Assembly (NCBI GenBank): GCA_019096155.1
Contig: JAHCVI010000004.1
Coordinates: 2,976,001-3,040,000 of the forward strand
Direction: 5' to 3'
DNA from: Staphylotrichum longicolle
Lineage: Eukaryota; Ascomycota; Sordariomycetes; Sordariales; Chaetomiaceae
DNA length: 64,000 bases
Of this stretch, positions 35,143 through 47,000 are shown piece after piece (the first letter of the stretch is position 1; each line of letters begins with the position of its first letter). The notes beneath the pieces were generated by a model, which saw only the letters and a program-made list of their open reading frames with translations, was not told the DNA's origin and searched no databases. The translations under genes and the position numbers were made by a program.

Positions 35143-36139
35143 TGTTGTTTTTGTTGTTGGTGGGGCGGTGGTGGTGGTGATGGTTGGGTTGAAGGGTTGT
35201 TGGTTGTCTTTGAGTCAATGGTCCAAGTGGGAAAGTGTACGGGCATGTAAGGCAGGCGTGGGTGAATGCTAAATACCTGGCTGTACTCACCTACCTCAGT
35301 ATCTTGATGGGGCAGGTGTAGTCCGCACACAGTAAGCATGTGAGTATGTGTTGGAGATACGGACTCCGCATTGCACACAGCATCCCTCCTTCAGCCACCA
35401 GCTCCTTCGTACCCCACCGTGCCATCCGCTGCCCCTCGCTGCCCCTCTCCGACTCCAAGACGGCGCCGAACATGTGGAGAAAGCCACTGCCGGTCCGGGA
35501 CGGCGCTCGCCTAGTCTCGGGATACAACGTTGCTTCTGCACGATGACCGGGTCATCAAATCATTGTGTTTGGCTGGTGGACCTCTTTTGAGGAGCAAGCG
35601 CCTGTTGGTGCTTCTTGTTGTTGTTGTCTTGTTGTTGTGGTTCGCACCTTGCCTGATGTTAATCAACACTAAAGTTGGCTGCTGTAACGTTGGACATTGG
35701 GGGTTCAAAGCACCAAAAAGCCAAACCCACGCCGCTGGCCGATGACTTGGCAATCTTTTCCGGAGGCTGACGATGAACCCGAGGCCAAACGCGCTAGCCA
35801 AGGTGGAACTTGCAGTTGGTATCCCGTGCAACAACCATGCAGATCCTCTGATCACCATTTTCTTCAAGGGAGATGCGAGGAGATCAGGAGTGGAAACCGA
35901 GATTTGGGGAACAACTCCAAAAGGCCTGCCTGCTGTACTTCGATGACATAAGCTCACTCATTTCATCTCTCATGAACATATCACGTGCTTTCGCGTGTCG
36001 GGATCACTGAGCACATCACCCCAATGTGCGCGTCTGGGTCGCTTCATCGACGTCATCAACGAATGTGAGAAAGCATCACTTATCTCACGTAACTTGACCG
36101 CGGATTGTATGCGGGTTCTATAGTATACCAGAATCAACC
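35143..36139. promoter_or_regulatory. Divergent promoter region between PhyH-like and DUF2461 genes
   Basis: About 1 kb between outward-reading starts at 35142 and 36140. No supported ORF or repeat beyond the GGT tract on the left edge. Confidence 0.45.
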
Positions 36140-37559
36140 ATGCCTGTTCGAAAGCGCAAGTCTGCACCTGCCGCCGAAGCACCAACAACTCCCGACTTGC
36201 CCTCCTCTCGTCGACGGTCAGGCCGTATCAGCTCATCCGGCCAGAAAAGCAAGTATTTCGAGGCCGATTCGGAATCCGAAATAGACAGAAATGGCAGCGC
36301 GCCAAAAAGGGGCCGCGGCAAGGGCCAACCATCCAAGAAGACCAAGGTCGAGGCCGAGGCCGAGTCGGATGATTACCAGGATGAAGGGAATGGAGTAGAC
36401 CAAAACCCTGAAGACAGCGACGAGGAAGTCGACGAAGACGCCCCGCCAAAAGTGACCTTCATCCCCCTTCCCAAGCTGCGCGATACAGGCGGCATCGCCT
36501 ACGCCGACGACCGCCTGCACCCCAACACGCTCGCCTTCCTCAAGGACCTCAAGGCGAACAACAAGCGAACGTGGCTCAAATGTGAAACCCCCCCTCTCCA
36601 CTGTATTATCAGAGTATTGACTCCAGAATCCAGCCCACGACGCCGAGTACCGCCGCGCCCTCAAGGACTGGGAATCCTTCGTCACCGCCCTCACCGACAC
36701 CATCATCGCCCTCGACTCCACCATCCCCGAGCTCCCCTTCAAGGACGTCAACTTTCGCATCTACCGCGACATCCGCTTCACCAACGACCCGACGCCCTAC
36801 AAGGTAAACCCCCCCACTCTTCTCTCCTCACATCTTCACCCAGTCTCTAGAGCCATACCAAAGTGCTAACGAATCCCCTCCTTGTCTTCTCCAACCCAAA
36901 CAGCCGCACTTCTCCGCCGCCTTCTCCCGCACCGGCCGCAAGGGCCCCTACGCCTGCTACTACGTCCACCTCGAGCCGTCCGCCTGCTTCGTGGGCGGCG
37001 GGCTGTGGCACCCGGACGGCCCTGCGCTGGCCCGGCTGCGCGCGAGCATCGACGAGCGGCCGCGGCGGTGGCGCCGGGTCCTCGCCGCGGGGGACTTCAG
37101 GCAGACGTTTCTCGACGACGTTGCCTCTGGTGGGAAGAAGGACGGGCTAACGAAGAAGACGAAGAAGGAGAAGGGAGGAGGCAAAGGGAAGAAGGGGGGT
37201 GTGGAAGCGAAGGAGGAGCGGGAGGCGGAGGAGGAGGAGGCGGCGATCGAGGCGTTTGCGGAGCGGAATAAAGAGGGGGCGCTCAAGACGCGGCCCAAGG
37301 GGTTCATACCCGAGCATAGGGACATGGCGCTGCTGAAGCTGAGGAACTTTACGGTGGGGAGGAAGGTCCCTGATGGCGTGTTCACGGGGGAAGGGGCGCA
37401 GGAGGAGGTCGGGAGGGTAGTTGAGGCTATGGTTGGGTTTGTGAGTTTTTTCCTCCTTCTCTTTTTAGGGATGTGTGCTGACGTGGGTAGATTACGCATC
37501 TCAATCGGATAGTCATGCCGGATCCGGGGGACGAGGATGAGGAGTCGGATGAGGAGTGA
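36140..37559 (+). CDS. DUF2461 family protein (TIGR02453), nuclear-type
   Basis: Four exons (36140-36581, 36634-36803, 36904-37440, 37491-37559) give 405 residues. A basic/acidic N-terminus comes first, with RKRK, KKTK and Asp/Glu runs consistent with nuclear location. The DUF2461 domain follows at about 115-365. Its recognisable landmarks are ALAFLKDLKANNKRTWLK-like sequence, SHDAEYRRALKDWESFV, RIYRDIRFTNDPTPYKPHFSAAF, GPYACYYVHLEPSACFVGGG and RPKGFIPEHRDMALLKLRNF. A charged Lys/Glu-rich insertion interrupts the domain near 285-320. The protein ends in an acidic DEDEESDEE tail. The biochemical function of DUF2461 is unknown; a chromatin- or RNA-linked role would be speculation. The final 50-nt intron sits just before the last 22 residues. 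Confidence 0.9.
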
Positions 37560-38078
37560 GGGGAGGAACAAAGGGAAATAAGTGGGATCGATCTTGTAGG
37601 ATACCTTAGCTTGAATGTTGGGTGCTTGTTTCGTCTGTCTGGAAGGAACCACAGTGTGAGATCCGACCAATACCCAATTGCACAACGGAGACCATGCTTT
37701 CATCCCATCTTCCCTCCTGCCTCACACAAGCCCCGCCTTCAGCACTTTATCGAGAATCGAGTTCAATATTAACGGTGGGTATCGAGAGTATGGGATATCT
37801 TTAAGCCAGGCCGCGCTCCCCGCAAAAACAAAGCACCATGTGGTATCGTCGGATTTCATTCCCATTCGGCATGCAGAAGACTGCAGCATGCGGAAACCAT
37901 CGCCCCAAAAAAGAGAGCCGCCAAACCGCCATCATCCGCCCGCTACACCGCCTCCTTCCCGGTATCCCACCTATCCGTCATTCCACCGTGTTGCCGCGGT
38001 TGGTCGGCGAAAGAGAGCTGTCGGGAAAGCTGCCGGAGAAGCCGTCAGGAGAGATGTCGGTACATGATCGGATCGAGC
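37560..38078. other. Convergent spacer
   Basis: About 520 bp between the 3' ends of the DUF2461 gene and the Ala-rich gene. Nothing further is seen. Confidence 0.5.
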
Positions 38079-39062
38079 TTAGGCGGTCGGGGCCGGGGGG
38101 GCAGCAGCCGCAGCAGCAGCAGCCGGCTCCTCCTTCTTCTCCTCAGCAGGAGCGGCCGCGGCAGGAGCAGCGGCAGCAGCAGCAGGAGTGGGCTCAGCGG
38201 CGGCGGCGGCCGGGGTGGCCTCGACAGCAGCCGGAGCGGCAGTGGCCTCGGTGGTAGGAGCAGGGGCAGCCGGCGCCGCGACGGCAGCGGCAGCGGCAGC
38301 CTGAGTGGCCTCGACGGCCGGAGCAGCAGCCGTGGTCGCGCTGACAGGCTCAGCTTTAAAGCGGTCAGCAGGCAGATAGCAGGGCTGCATTCTTGGGTTT
38401 CGGACTTACCAGCAGCCGGAGTCGCCTCGGTCTTCACCTCAGCAGCAGCCGGGGCCGCGGCGGCAGCGGCACCAGCATCGGCAGCAGGAGCAGGAGCAGC
38501 GGCAGCAGGCGCAGCAGCGGGCGCAGCGGCAGTCTCAGCTACATTGCGAGTTTTATCAGCACCAACCGCCTTGACGGCACGGGATGGAATGATTATCAAG
38601 GCAACTCACCAGCCGGGGCCTCAGCGGGGGCAGCAGCAGCAGCCGTCTCGGTCTTGGTGGGCTCGGTCGCGGCAGCGGTGGTCGCAGCGGCAGCAGCCGG
38701 GGCAGCAGCGGCAGTGCCAGCAGCGGCAGTGCCAGCAGCGGCCTCCTCCTTCTTGGGCTCGGCCGTGGTCGTCTTCTTCTCGCTGCGCTTCTTGAAGGCA
38801 GCCTTGAGCTTGCCCTTCAGGTTGTCAAAGGCACCGAGCGCTGTGAGCAAAAGATTCGGTCAGCATCCCTCGTTGGTCTCGGCTTTCCCGTCTCTCTCAA
38901 GCCATCGCCAAGACGCCCGCTGCAAGTCAGTGGGGTCGAGATTGTCGCCCTTCTTCAGCCGACAAGGAGCCACGCTCGGCTTGCGATCGCTCCCAGCGAC
39001 TCAGGCGATCGAAAAAGCAGAAGAGCAAGCGTTGAAGAGGCCGACTTACGAATTCCGGGCAT
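38079..39062 (-). CDS. Ala/Pro/Thr-rich low-complexity protein with basic N-terminal helix, unrecognised
   Basis: Four exons (39050-39062, 38610-38840, 38410-38538, 38079-38353) give 215 residues. Exon 1 codes only four residues plus one base. Residues 5-30 form a compact basic segment (LGAFDNLKGKLKAAFKKRSE) that could be an amphipathic or nucleic-acid/membrane-binding helix. The rest is Ala-rich with Pro, Thr, Glu and a few Lys (AAPAAAAPAPAADAG; KKEEPAAAAAAAAPP) and is presumably disordered. The internal introns all fall in phase 1, and exons 3 and 4 both begin CTGAG (completing Ala-Glu). No secretion signal, membrane segment or recognised domain. Intron consensus at every junction and frame retention through all four exons support a real gene. 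Confidence 0.75.
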
Positions 39063-39343
39063 GTTTGCGGTATTGATAGCTGGTCAAAGCGCACAATGCG
39101 ATCGAAAGGGGTGATTCCGGAGGGGTTTGTCTGCGCGCAACGTCGCTCTGCTGCTTCAACGCTTTTGTTGGTGATGGAAGCGGTCGACGACGGTGAGGCA
39201 AGGGTGGGAGGAAGAGAAGGAAGAAGAGATTCGGACCCGCGCCTGCAACAGATAAATAACCCTCGCTGAGCGTGTGACAGACACGCGGGTCCCGAATTAC
39301 AGGCCCCTCGCGCCGCATCCAGACTTGTCACACCCCTGGTCTT

Positions 39344-39358
39344 CCCCCCCGGGGGGGG
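39344..39358. repeat. C7G8 perfect GC palindrome
   Basis: Seven C followed directly by eight G, flanked by CTT and CCCGCC. Able to form a hairpin only if melted. Also a site where sequencing length errors are likely. Confidence 0.85.
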
Positions 39359-40505
39359 CCCGCCTCTCGTTAGCCTTTCCCCTTGCGTGCAGCACCACCA
39401 CCTTGGGGAGGCTGAGACATGGAGACGAAGCTTGGTTCGCGGCCCGCCCCAAGCTCCCAATCTCTCGTGGGTTGCAAACACGAGCCCCTTCATCACGGCA
39501 AAAGGGCTTATCACGGCAGCGGGCGCCGGGAAAACGAGATGGCCACTTTCCCAGTTCCCTCCGTTTGCAGCAACACGGGGCGAATGATTCCTTGGGGTCC
39601 TGGGTCCTGGGTCCTGGGGGAATTTCGGGGGATGCCAGGGGGGCTGGCGCTGTGTTTCAAGGTCGCATCGTCAGCGACAAGGGATGTGGGATGGGGATGC
39701 ATGTCAAAGATGCGGCGCGCTTAAATCTGTCTCGTCATCTCATCTGCATCTTCGCATCTTGCAACCAGGTTTGATGGCCCCCTAGGGCCCTAGGAAGGCG
39801 GCTAATCATATGTGGCCTTTTATATCGAGGGTAGCATTTGGGATATCCTCATTTCGAGTGCACATCTCCCTCACAGTCGCCGGTTGACGCATCTCCTCCT
39901 TTGTCGCCGCGGAGGCAGCTGGGTAACGTTAGTGACTTGGTATTCGGGGTCCTGTCAGCCAGTCCTCAGGGTACCTTTGCTCAGGCTCCATGGCCCGCGC
40001 TGTTCATGCAGAGAGGCGCACTAGCGCAGAGCATAAAGCGCCCCACAAGAACCCCAAAATACAAGTCACAAGGAGTGTATCTGGGCTGCAGCTTGTCCAA
40101 GCCGGCCGCCAGAATGGCTCCCGTCCTGTCTAACAACATCATCACACAAGCCCACACTCTGACACTTGTTGTGTTGTGTTGTGTTGAAGTCCAGGGGGTA
40201 TGCAGAAGAGCCAGACAACTGCGTTTGACATTGCAGATACATTCTCTTCTCCACGCAAAGCCAAAAGGCCCTGATCAGCATTGCCTTGATGCGCCACCGA
40301 TCGACGACAGGCAAGCAGCAGGAGCAGAGCTAATAACTCACTTGGTAGAGCAACACAACACATTCCCTTGAACAGGCTAGTCACTGGCACGGCACATCTG
40401 GTAGTAATCAACGATATCAGCGCACACACAGCCTGGCCGTAGCATAACTACATATCAACTCTCACAGTCAAGAACAGCCCGAACATGTAATCTGTCCATC
40501 CAAAA

Positions 40506-40529
40506 CCCCCCCCCCCCCCCCTTTTTTTT
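40506..40529. repeat. C16T8 homopolymer junction
   Basis: Sixteen C then eight T in the 3' flank of the kinase-like gene. Confidence 0.9.
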
Positions 40530-41006
40530 GAGATCCTTTTTCCAAACCCAACAAACACCGCCTAGCGCACCAGACACCCGGCGTTCCACACCCATCAGCC
40601 AAACAAACCCCCTCTAGTCTTGGCAAAAGAAAAGAGGAACAAGAACAACCAAAAACATACAGCACCGAGGATTCCCCAGTCGTCACCGACCTGAGTACTG
40701 GTTCGGCGGTTGGTAGCTTATCAAGGGGAGAGCGGACGGGATCCCGAGTTTTCTACCACCTGTGGCCGTATGTGATGGATCAGAGTCGAAAGTCGGGTTC
40801 AAGTAAGGTGTTGTTGGCGGGATGGGCTCAGGGGTGAGAGAAAGGGGCTGAAGGGGGGGTGATCGAGGTTGTTCATGGCACGAATATCCAGCAGCTCTCG
40901 ACTCACCACCTCCTTCCTTCTTTGCCTCTCGCCAGTGGCTATACAGAGGGAATAACAGATGGAGGATTTGAGTCGGATGAAATTGACTGGAGCGAGCTCT
41001 AAACGG

Positions 41007-42220
41007 TCACGGGTGGTTTCCCGACAGTGCCTTGATGGCATCCTCCAGAGGAAGCCGTGGAGGCGGGCGTGTAGCAGATTGCGCGACACTCTTTAGCAGC
41101 CGTTTCTCGTCGTCTTCGCAGCAAACATCGGCCATTGCTGATATCATCTCCCCAAGAGCCCAGATGTCATTTTGCTTCCGGTCGTCTATGCTCCGGGACA
41201 ACGGGTCCGGCCCGTTCCGCATCTCAGGGGCGAGCCACTGACGAGTAACACCTCCGATGCCGCTGACATCGATCAGAACAGCGTCAAAGTCCGCGCTGAT
41301 GACGACGTTGGAGGGCTTCAAGTCCATATGGGCCAGCCCCCGCTGATGCAGGTGAGCCAGAGCCGCGGTGATCTGAAGAGCCCAGCGGCACCAGCGCCGG
41401 GCCGGCTGAAGTTGCGGTGATTTGAGCGCATCCTCCAAGGTGCCATTCGGATGGTGCTCGAGGAGGATCCCGCGCAGCACCACGGAACCGCCGTCTTTCT
41501 CGTACTGATTTGTTTGATAGGGGTTGCTGGAGACCACGGCCGCAATCAGCTGGACAATGCCGGCCGTGTTCCTCCGCAACGTGCTCAGGTTCGACAGTTC
41601 CCGTTCTAGCACCTCGCTGTCGGGGGGAACGTAAAAAGGTCGTTCCACCGCCTTGTAGATGTAGATTTCTGGGTCGCCGAGGATGCGTAGCTTGTGGACT
41701 CCCCCCTCGAGCTCTTCTTTCTCTCCGATGGTGGATAGATCCATGGTGGGTATTTCGCTGCTGTACGAGTAGCTTGGGTAGCGAATTCTAAGCGGGTGTT
41801 CCCGACTGGAGACCCAAATGTCACAGACTACAGAGGCATATTCGCTCTCTGCGTTGGGCTGTGTCTTGCACGGCAGTCTGGAACCTGGCGAATCATCACG
41901 GCCACGCGTGAGGATGACTTCGGTCACATATCATCCAAAAGCCGGATCTGCTGGAAGTCGATGCAGTCACAGAGATCTTGCAGGTCCTTCCGGCGCTTTG
42001 GTCTTTTGCTGTAAACCGACTTCTGGCCATTCTGGATGCTGCCGTGAAAAGTGACTTTGACGTGCCACTTCGAGAGAGAGGACTGGACGACGAGGTTGAG
42101 CGAGCGTTTGCGGGGTTCCGTTCCCTTTGCGCCGGTTTCATCGTAGGTTCTAGGCAGGAACTCGATGGCCCATAGGTCTATTGATATGGTGTTGACATCC
42201 ATCATCTTGGACTCGGCCAT
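41007..42220 (-). CDS. Atypical protein kinase-like protein
   Basis: Two exons (41928-42220 and 41007-41877) joined by a 50-nt intron, with the acceptor chosen for frame, give 387 residues. The first ~160 residues are a separate N-terminal region (KKWHVKVTFHGS-like beta-rich, then SVVCDIWVSSREHPLRIRYPSYS). The kinase fold covers about 160-385. A lysine consistent with the beta-3 Lys is K173 in IYIYK. The catalytic loop reads H281-M-D283-LKPSN288, the magnesium motif D301-V-S, and the P+1 region APEM at 314-317. Asp and Asn of the catalytic loop and the metal Asp are kept. The HRD Arg is Met, DFG is DVS, and no glycine-rich loop is obvious. It ends soon after DIWALGEMISAMAD. This resembles a fungus-expanded kinase-like group whose substrates are unknown; activity is uncertain. 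Confidence 0.78.
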
Positions 42221-42751
42221 TGTTGAGATATCTGGCCAAACACGCTCCAGCGTCGGTGAGACTTTTCGAATGTTTTGTTATGTTGCGGGTTTTGTTGCTG
42301 GTTGCATTCAGGAGCGTCGGTGAATTTTGAGGTAGAGACGACGATCGCGTGACCTTGTGCTCGTTCAAATCTATTGCAGTCCGATTCCGTTGTTGTCGGT
42401 TTCCAGTTGTCTCTGTTCTGAAACATAACGAGCAAAGAGCGCCCACGTAGTGATCAGAAGACAACTGCTTCTTTCCTGCCCGCCTGTTGGTCAGAAAAAT
42501 CTTGGTATCATGAGGAGCATGAGAAAAGTCAGGCTGTCTGGCACCAGTGGCTGTAATAAAACGGTTGAGGTTGTCGATCGAGACGGCCAAGCACAAAATG
42601 AGGTGGGAGTGTGCAGTTGCCATACACTTCATACCGTGCACTGCCTGATATCTCAAATTCCTTATGTTCAGTGTCAACATTCAACTACATGGCTGCGTTG
42701 TTATTATCCTTCGTATGCCATAGGTACATGCCTTCTTCCCCCCCATCTCTC
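42221..42751. other. Spacer between PanE-like and kinase-like genes
   Basis: About 530 bp between tandem minus-strand genes: the upstream region of the kinase-like gene and 3' flank of the reductase. No other feature seen. Confidence 0.5.
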
Positions 42752-44051
42752 CTACAACTTCCCCCCCTCCTTCTTCCTCCTCTCCCTCACCTCCTGCATA
42801 CTCCTCACCAGCGCATACACCGTTTGCAGCCTCGGCATCTCGACGCCCCTCGCCCTCGCGATCCTGACCGGGTTCCCCAGTATCACCTCCACCTCCATCG
42901 GCCGCCCCGCCTCCCAGTCCAGCAGCATGCTCGGCTTGCTGCCCACGTTCCGCTCCGTGCTCTTGAGGATCTTCTCCGGGTTCGCCATGTACGCGGGGAA
43001 CCCGCGGCCCAGGATGCGCGGCGCGGCCTCCCAGATCTCGCGCATCACGCCCGCCAGGTGCAGGCGCAGCTCCGGGTCGAACACCATGTCGGCGTTGCCG
43101 CGGCCGCCCGACAGCACGGCCGACGGGTTGAAGGCGGCGTTGATGCACAGCTTGTGCCAGCGCACCGTCTGCAGGGCGAGCTCGTCGCTGGCGTCGACGT
43201 CGCGGATGCCGCCGAGGCGCGTCCACCAGTCGGCGAGCAGGGCGGAGAGGTGAGAGCCGGTTTGCTGCAGCGTGGAGCTTGTGGGGGCTTCCGGGGACGC
43301 TGGTGAGGGGACGGAGCCGGTCGGGGTGAGGGCGCCTGTCGTGTCGTCGCCGCGCGGGTACGGGGGGGAGGAGGCCGAGAAGGAGGCCGAGTTGGAATAG
43401 GGCCCGAGGTGGATGCGGGTCCAGCGGTTCTGGCGGATGGTTCCGGGGGAGGTCTGCTCGGCCGAGATGATGGTGACGGCGCTGATGATGGGGGTGGTGG
43501 GGAAGCGGGCGCGGTAGGGCTGCTCGACGCCGACGCCGTTTTGGATCAGCACGATGCACGAGTGAGGACCGACCAGGGGCGCGATGAGGGCGCTGTCGTC
43601 GGAGCGGTCGGGCAGAGCCTTGGTGGTGACGATGATGTAGTCCCACCCGCGGGGCCCGGCGCCGGACGAGTTGGGGTTGGCCGCGGCGGCGGCCACCGAA
43701 GGGAAGACGGCGTGTGGGCGGAAGGTGTAGTCACCAAACGTGTGGGTTTGAAGGTGGACGCCATTGTCAGCGAGGGCTTTGTAGTTGGAGCGGGCGATGA
43801 GGGAGACGTGGATGTTGTGCGCGGGCTACAAAGAGTCAGTTCATACTATCGAGATGCTCTCGAGATGCTCTCATGCTGACTTACATGGTGTAGTCTCGAA
43901 GCATAGAAACACCCAACGGCGCCAGCACCGACAAAGACAATGTGAACAGGCCTGCGCGGGTCAGTCCTGCACTCAAACGGTGCCCCAACCTGGAAGAGCT
44001 GCCATACCTCTCCGGGTCGCCGCCGGGCTGCAGAGCCTCAAGTCCACCCAT
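42752..44051 (-). CDS. Ketopantoate reductase (ApbA/PanE) family protein
   Basis: NAD(P)H-dependent reductase family that includes the pantothenate enzyme 2-dehydropantoate 2-reductase (EC 1.1.1.169); many fungal paralogues have unknown substrates. Three exons (44008-44051, 43885-43951, 42752-43825) give 394 residues. The Rossmann motif is PVHIVFVGAGAVGCFYASRL, with GxGxxG at 23-28. Next come VIVTTKALPD-type and CIVLIQNGVGVEQPY stretches. The C-terminal catalytic domain has RWHKLCINAAFNPSAVLSG (the conserved Lys-Asn pair), KPSMLLDWEAGRPMEVEVILGNPVRIARARGV and PRLQTVYALVRSM. The start fits because only 15 residues precede the first beta strand. It has a disordered insertion around 190-230 typical of fungal members. 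No targeting signal is evident. Confidence 0.93.
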
Positions 44052-47000
44052 GGCTGCAATGGAACAAGTGCCTTCTTTCCCTTGATTCCCTCCCCAGCAC
44101 TTTCCCAGCTCGCTTGTTTTCCTCCTGCCTCTCAGCTTCCTGCCTTTCCTCCTCCGGCGTCCGTCTGCCCGAGCTAAACTTTCCCCGTCCTGCCGTCCAA
44201 AACCGACCAAACACCAGAACTGACTGATCGCTCACCAGTCCGTCAGTCACTTCCAACCCGTCACTCCGGCTTACCCGAGACCGAACCGTTCCAAGCCAAG
44301 TCAAGTCCTCGTCAACCGGCCTCGTCCAATTGGCCAGTGCAGTCACGCTCCTCCTCTTGTATGTGTGCGGTTAGAGTTTCCTCAGAATCAGCCACTGTCC
44401 TCCTCAATTGGCCGACTCGATTCCTGCACAGTTCGTCTTATTTTCAGATCTCCTCACTTTGAGTGTAACCCGAGGCTTGAGGGCCAAGTGCTTTGCCCCC
44501 CCTGATGTAGGTAGAAAGGACCGAGAAATGCCGACCCACGCCAGGTCACGTCACGCAATCCAATGTTCTTTCCCCAATCCAGCCCGCTATTGCAAATGGC
44601 AGGCAAGCACGCAAGGCACTTGGGTGGAGAAAAGCTTCCAGCTCCCGTCCCCGCACTGAGTGCACCCATCCCCCGCGTGCCGTGCGGGGAAAAGCAGGAA
44701 TTGGACGAACAACACCAAATTGACAGCAAGCGCACCACTCACTTGTTGATTGGAAAGGCTGCATGCGCATTGCATTCCATCTCCGTCTCAAAACTCTAGA
44801 ATGCTATCTGAACAAGCGGGAGGATATAAGAACTTTGCAAGGCGCTGCAGTATATTGAATACATTATGTATGTATCATACCATTCCGTACGCCAATGTCT
44901 CAACCCATGAAGAATCCAGACCGCCCCTCTCCTTCTCCCTTCTCCTCTCGATCAGACAAAGAAACTCTTGGCTTGTCTCTCTCAATTCTATCTTTGACAT
45001 GAACTGTGCCCCAACTACCTATCTTATGTACGTTATGTACCAACGGGGGGAGGGCCGAGAGACAGCCGAACTGCTGTTCGACTCGAGGCGGGACTTGGCA
45101 AAAATAACGGCTTACAGCACAGCGCAGCACAGCACAGCTGGAAGGCCAAGCCGGGTGTAAGAGAGACAACTCACAAAACACCTTGATTGCGGGTGGTCAC
45201 CGTTCATAAAAATGCAATCGTTAAGGGCATCGTGACGCCCCAAGTCCTAATTGGGCGGACACCTCTTTTTTGGCCAGCGGGTGTGTTCGTAGTTGCAAAA
45301 TGGCAGATAATCAGCGACTTCCAAAGCCGGATATCTCAGGTAAGGTAGGGAAGGTAGCTACTCCACAGAGTGAGGACCGCAGGAAGCGGACCACAACCTC
45401 CCAATCACATCAGCACCCGCTCGTCAAAACTTGCTGGAAAACAGACCACCACCCAGGCACGACTTCAACATGTTTCAACGCCGTGCAGACGACCGACATG
45501 CAGATTCAGCATGCACCGGCTGACGCACCCTAGATACTCAGAATGATGCTCCTCTGTCTTGTACATCCGCAGCACAAACCCAACCACAAAACGTTCTCAC
45601 GGGGCGCGTCATCTGACTCTGGGGGCCGTGGTGCGACCTCAAACCGCCGAATCTCTGTTCATGCATGGTGCTGTGCTACGGGCTATGGATACAAGAAACC
45701 GCATCCCCGCCCCCGACCATCCGGCTGGGCGGGAACACAGCCAAGCCCTCCCCAACAAGCATGGAAGAACTCCTCTCTCTAGCAGCAACTTACCTGTGAT
45801 GGACCGTATCAAACATCCAGGCCGTCTTCGGTATTTTGATACCTCATGTCCCCTCTACAGAGGCCCACGGCGGGTGCCGTACCAGTCAGTCGGCCAGCTC
45901 CGATATGGTCATAGCTCCTCATATCTACTGATAGTGACCATCACCCACCACCTCGCGCTGTGGAGGACAGAATGAAATCACCACATGGTTGTCATGCAGG
46001 ACGGGTTGGTGTGACAGCAGCTTCCAGCCATCCACCTTGGCGTTCTCACGCATGACAATCCACGGTCGGAAAGCCAGCTTGCCACACGCCGTTATGTAAC
46101 CTCTACTGATTCCCGGATATCCGTGAGAATCAAGACGATCTCTCAACACGGGCGCCCAGCAACGGGTCAAAGTATGATTCATCTTCGCCAAATGACAAGC
46201 CATCCGCGCCAACGGTGATAATGACCGCGGATGTGGGTACACACAAAGATGTGAGTACCCGCCATGGCAACTCGAGACGTTGTTCGACGCTCGCTTTTTT
46301 CACAGAACCCCCCAGTTGACGAACCATGCTGCGCCCATGTGTGATGCGGGGCGTCAAGCCTCGACTCGTGTGCCTTTGGACCACCTTCCGCAAGGGACGG
46401 TACGGGCCATGCAGAGGACAAGCCCGGCGTCTGCCAAGTCGGCTTCTTGCAGAATCGTCTGAACTCGGTCCAGGTCAGGTCGGACAGGACGATACAGGAC
46501 GATGCACATGAGCGGCGGATTTCTTGGCGCCAGTTGCATCAACTGAGTGAACTGGTCGCCGCCAACCTGCGGTGTAAGGGACGTCCCCAGAAAAGACGTG
46601 GGCGACGGTAACCCCCCCATGGCGAACGGATTTCGCCGGCGATATGCCACCACATCAGAGATGAAGCGTGCCAGGCGTGCTCTCGGTAGCGTCGACACGC
46701 GCATGGGGGTCTGACGCCAACGACGCGGCGTGGGAGTTTCAGGCGTGGGGGCCCTCAGATGAACCATGATTAGCTGTTGATAGTTACTCACATGAGCTGC
46801 AGGGCTTGAGAACCAATTAAGTCAACGCAGCAGACCTCCAATTTGAAACCTTGACAGCTTGAAAACTGGGCCTTCATCGCCTTTCTGAGCTGGCGCTGTT
46901 GTGGAATGATGACGCCACTCCGGTGACCGGAAACTTTTCTGGTTCGCCAAGGGGCAGAGGACGATGGAAAGGGTCCTCACCGAGACCACTTCTGGAGACG

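Larger units (their letters stand above)
39063..41006. other. Intergenic region with homopolymer and palindrome elements
   Basis: Upstream region of the Ala-rich gene (its first ~250 bases on the minus strand look like a CT-rich leader) and 3' flank of the kinase-like gene. It contains a C7G8 palindrome near 39344 and a C16T8 homopolymer run near 40506. No gene is supported. Confidence 0.5.

Noticed and set aside
34285..35250. 321-codon plus-strand frame
   Set aside because: Antisense to the PhyH-like gene, which has HxD and family motifs.
46354..46791. 145-codon minus-strand frame in the desert
   Set aside because: Has an ATG and clean frame but no family motif or neighbouring exon; could be a small gene, but the sequence alone does not support it.
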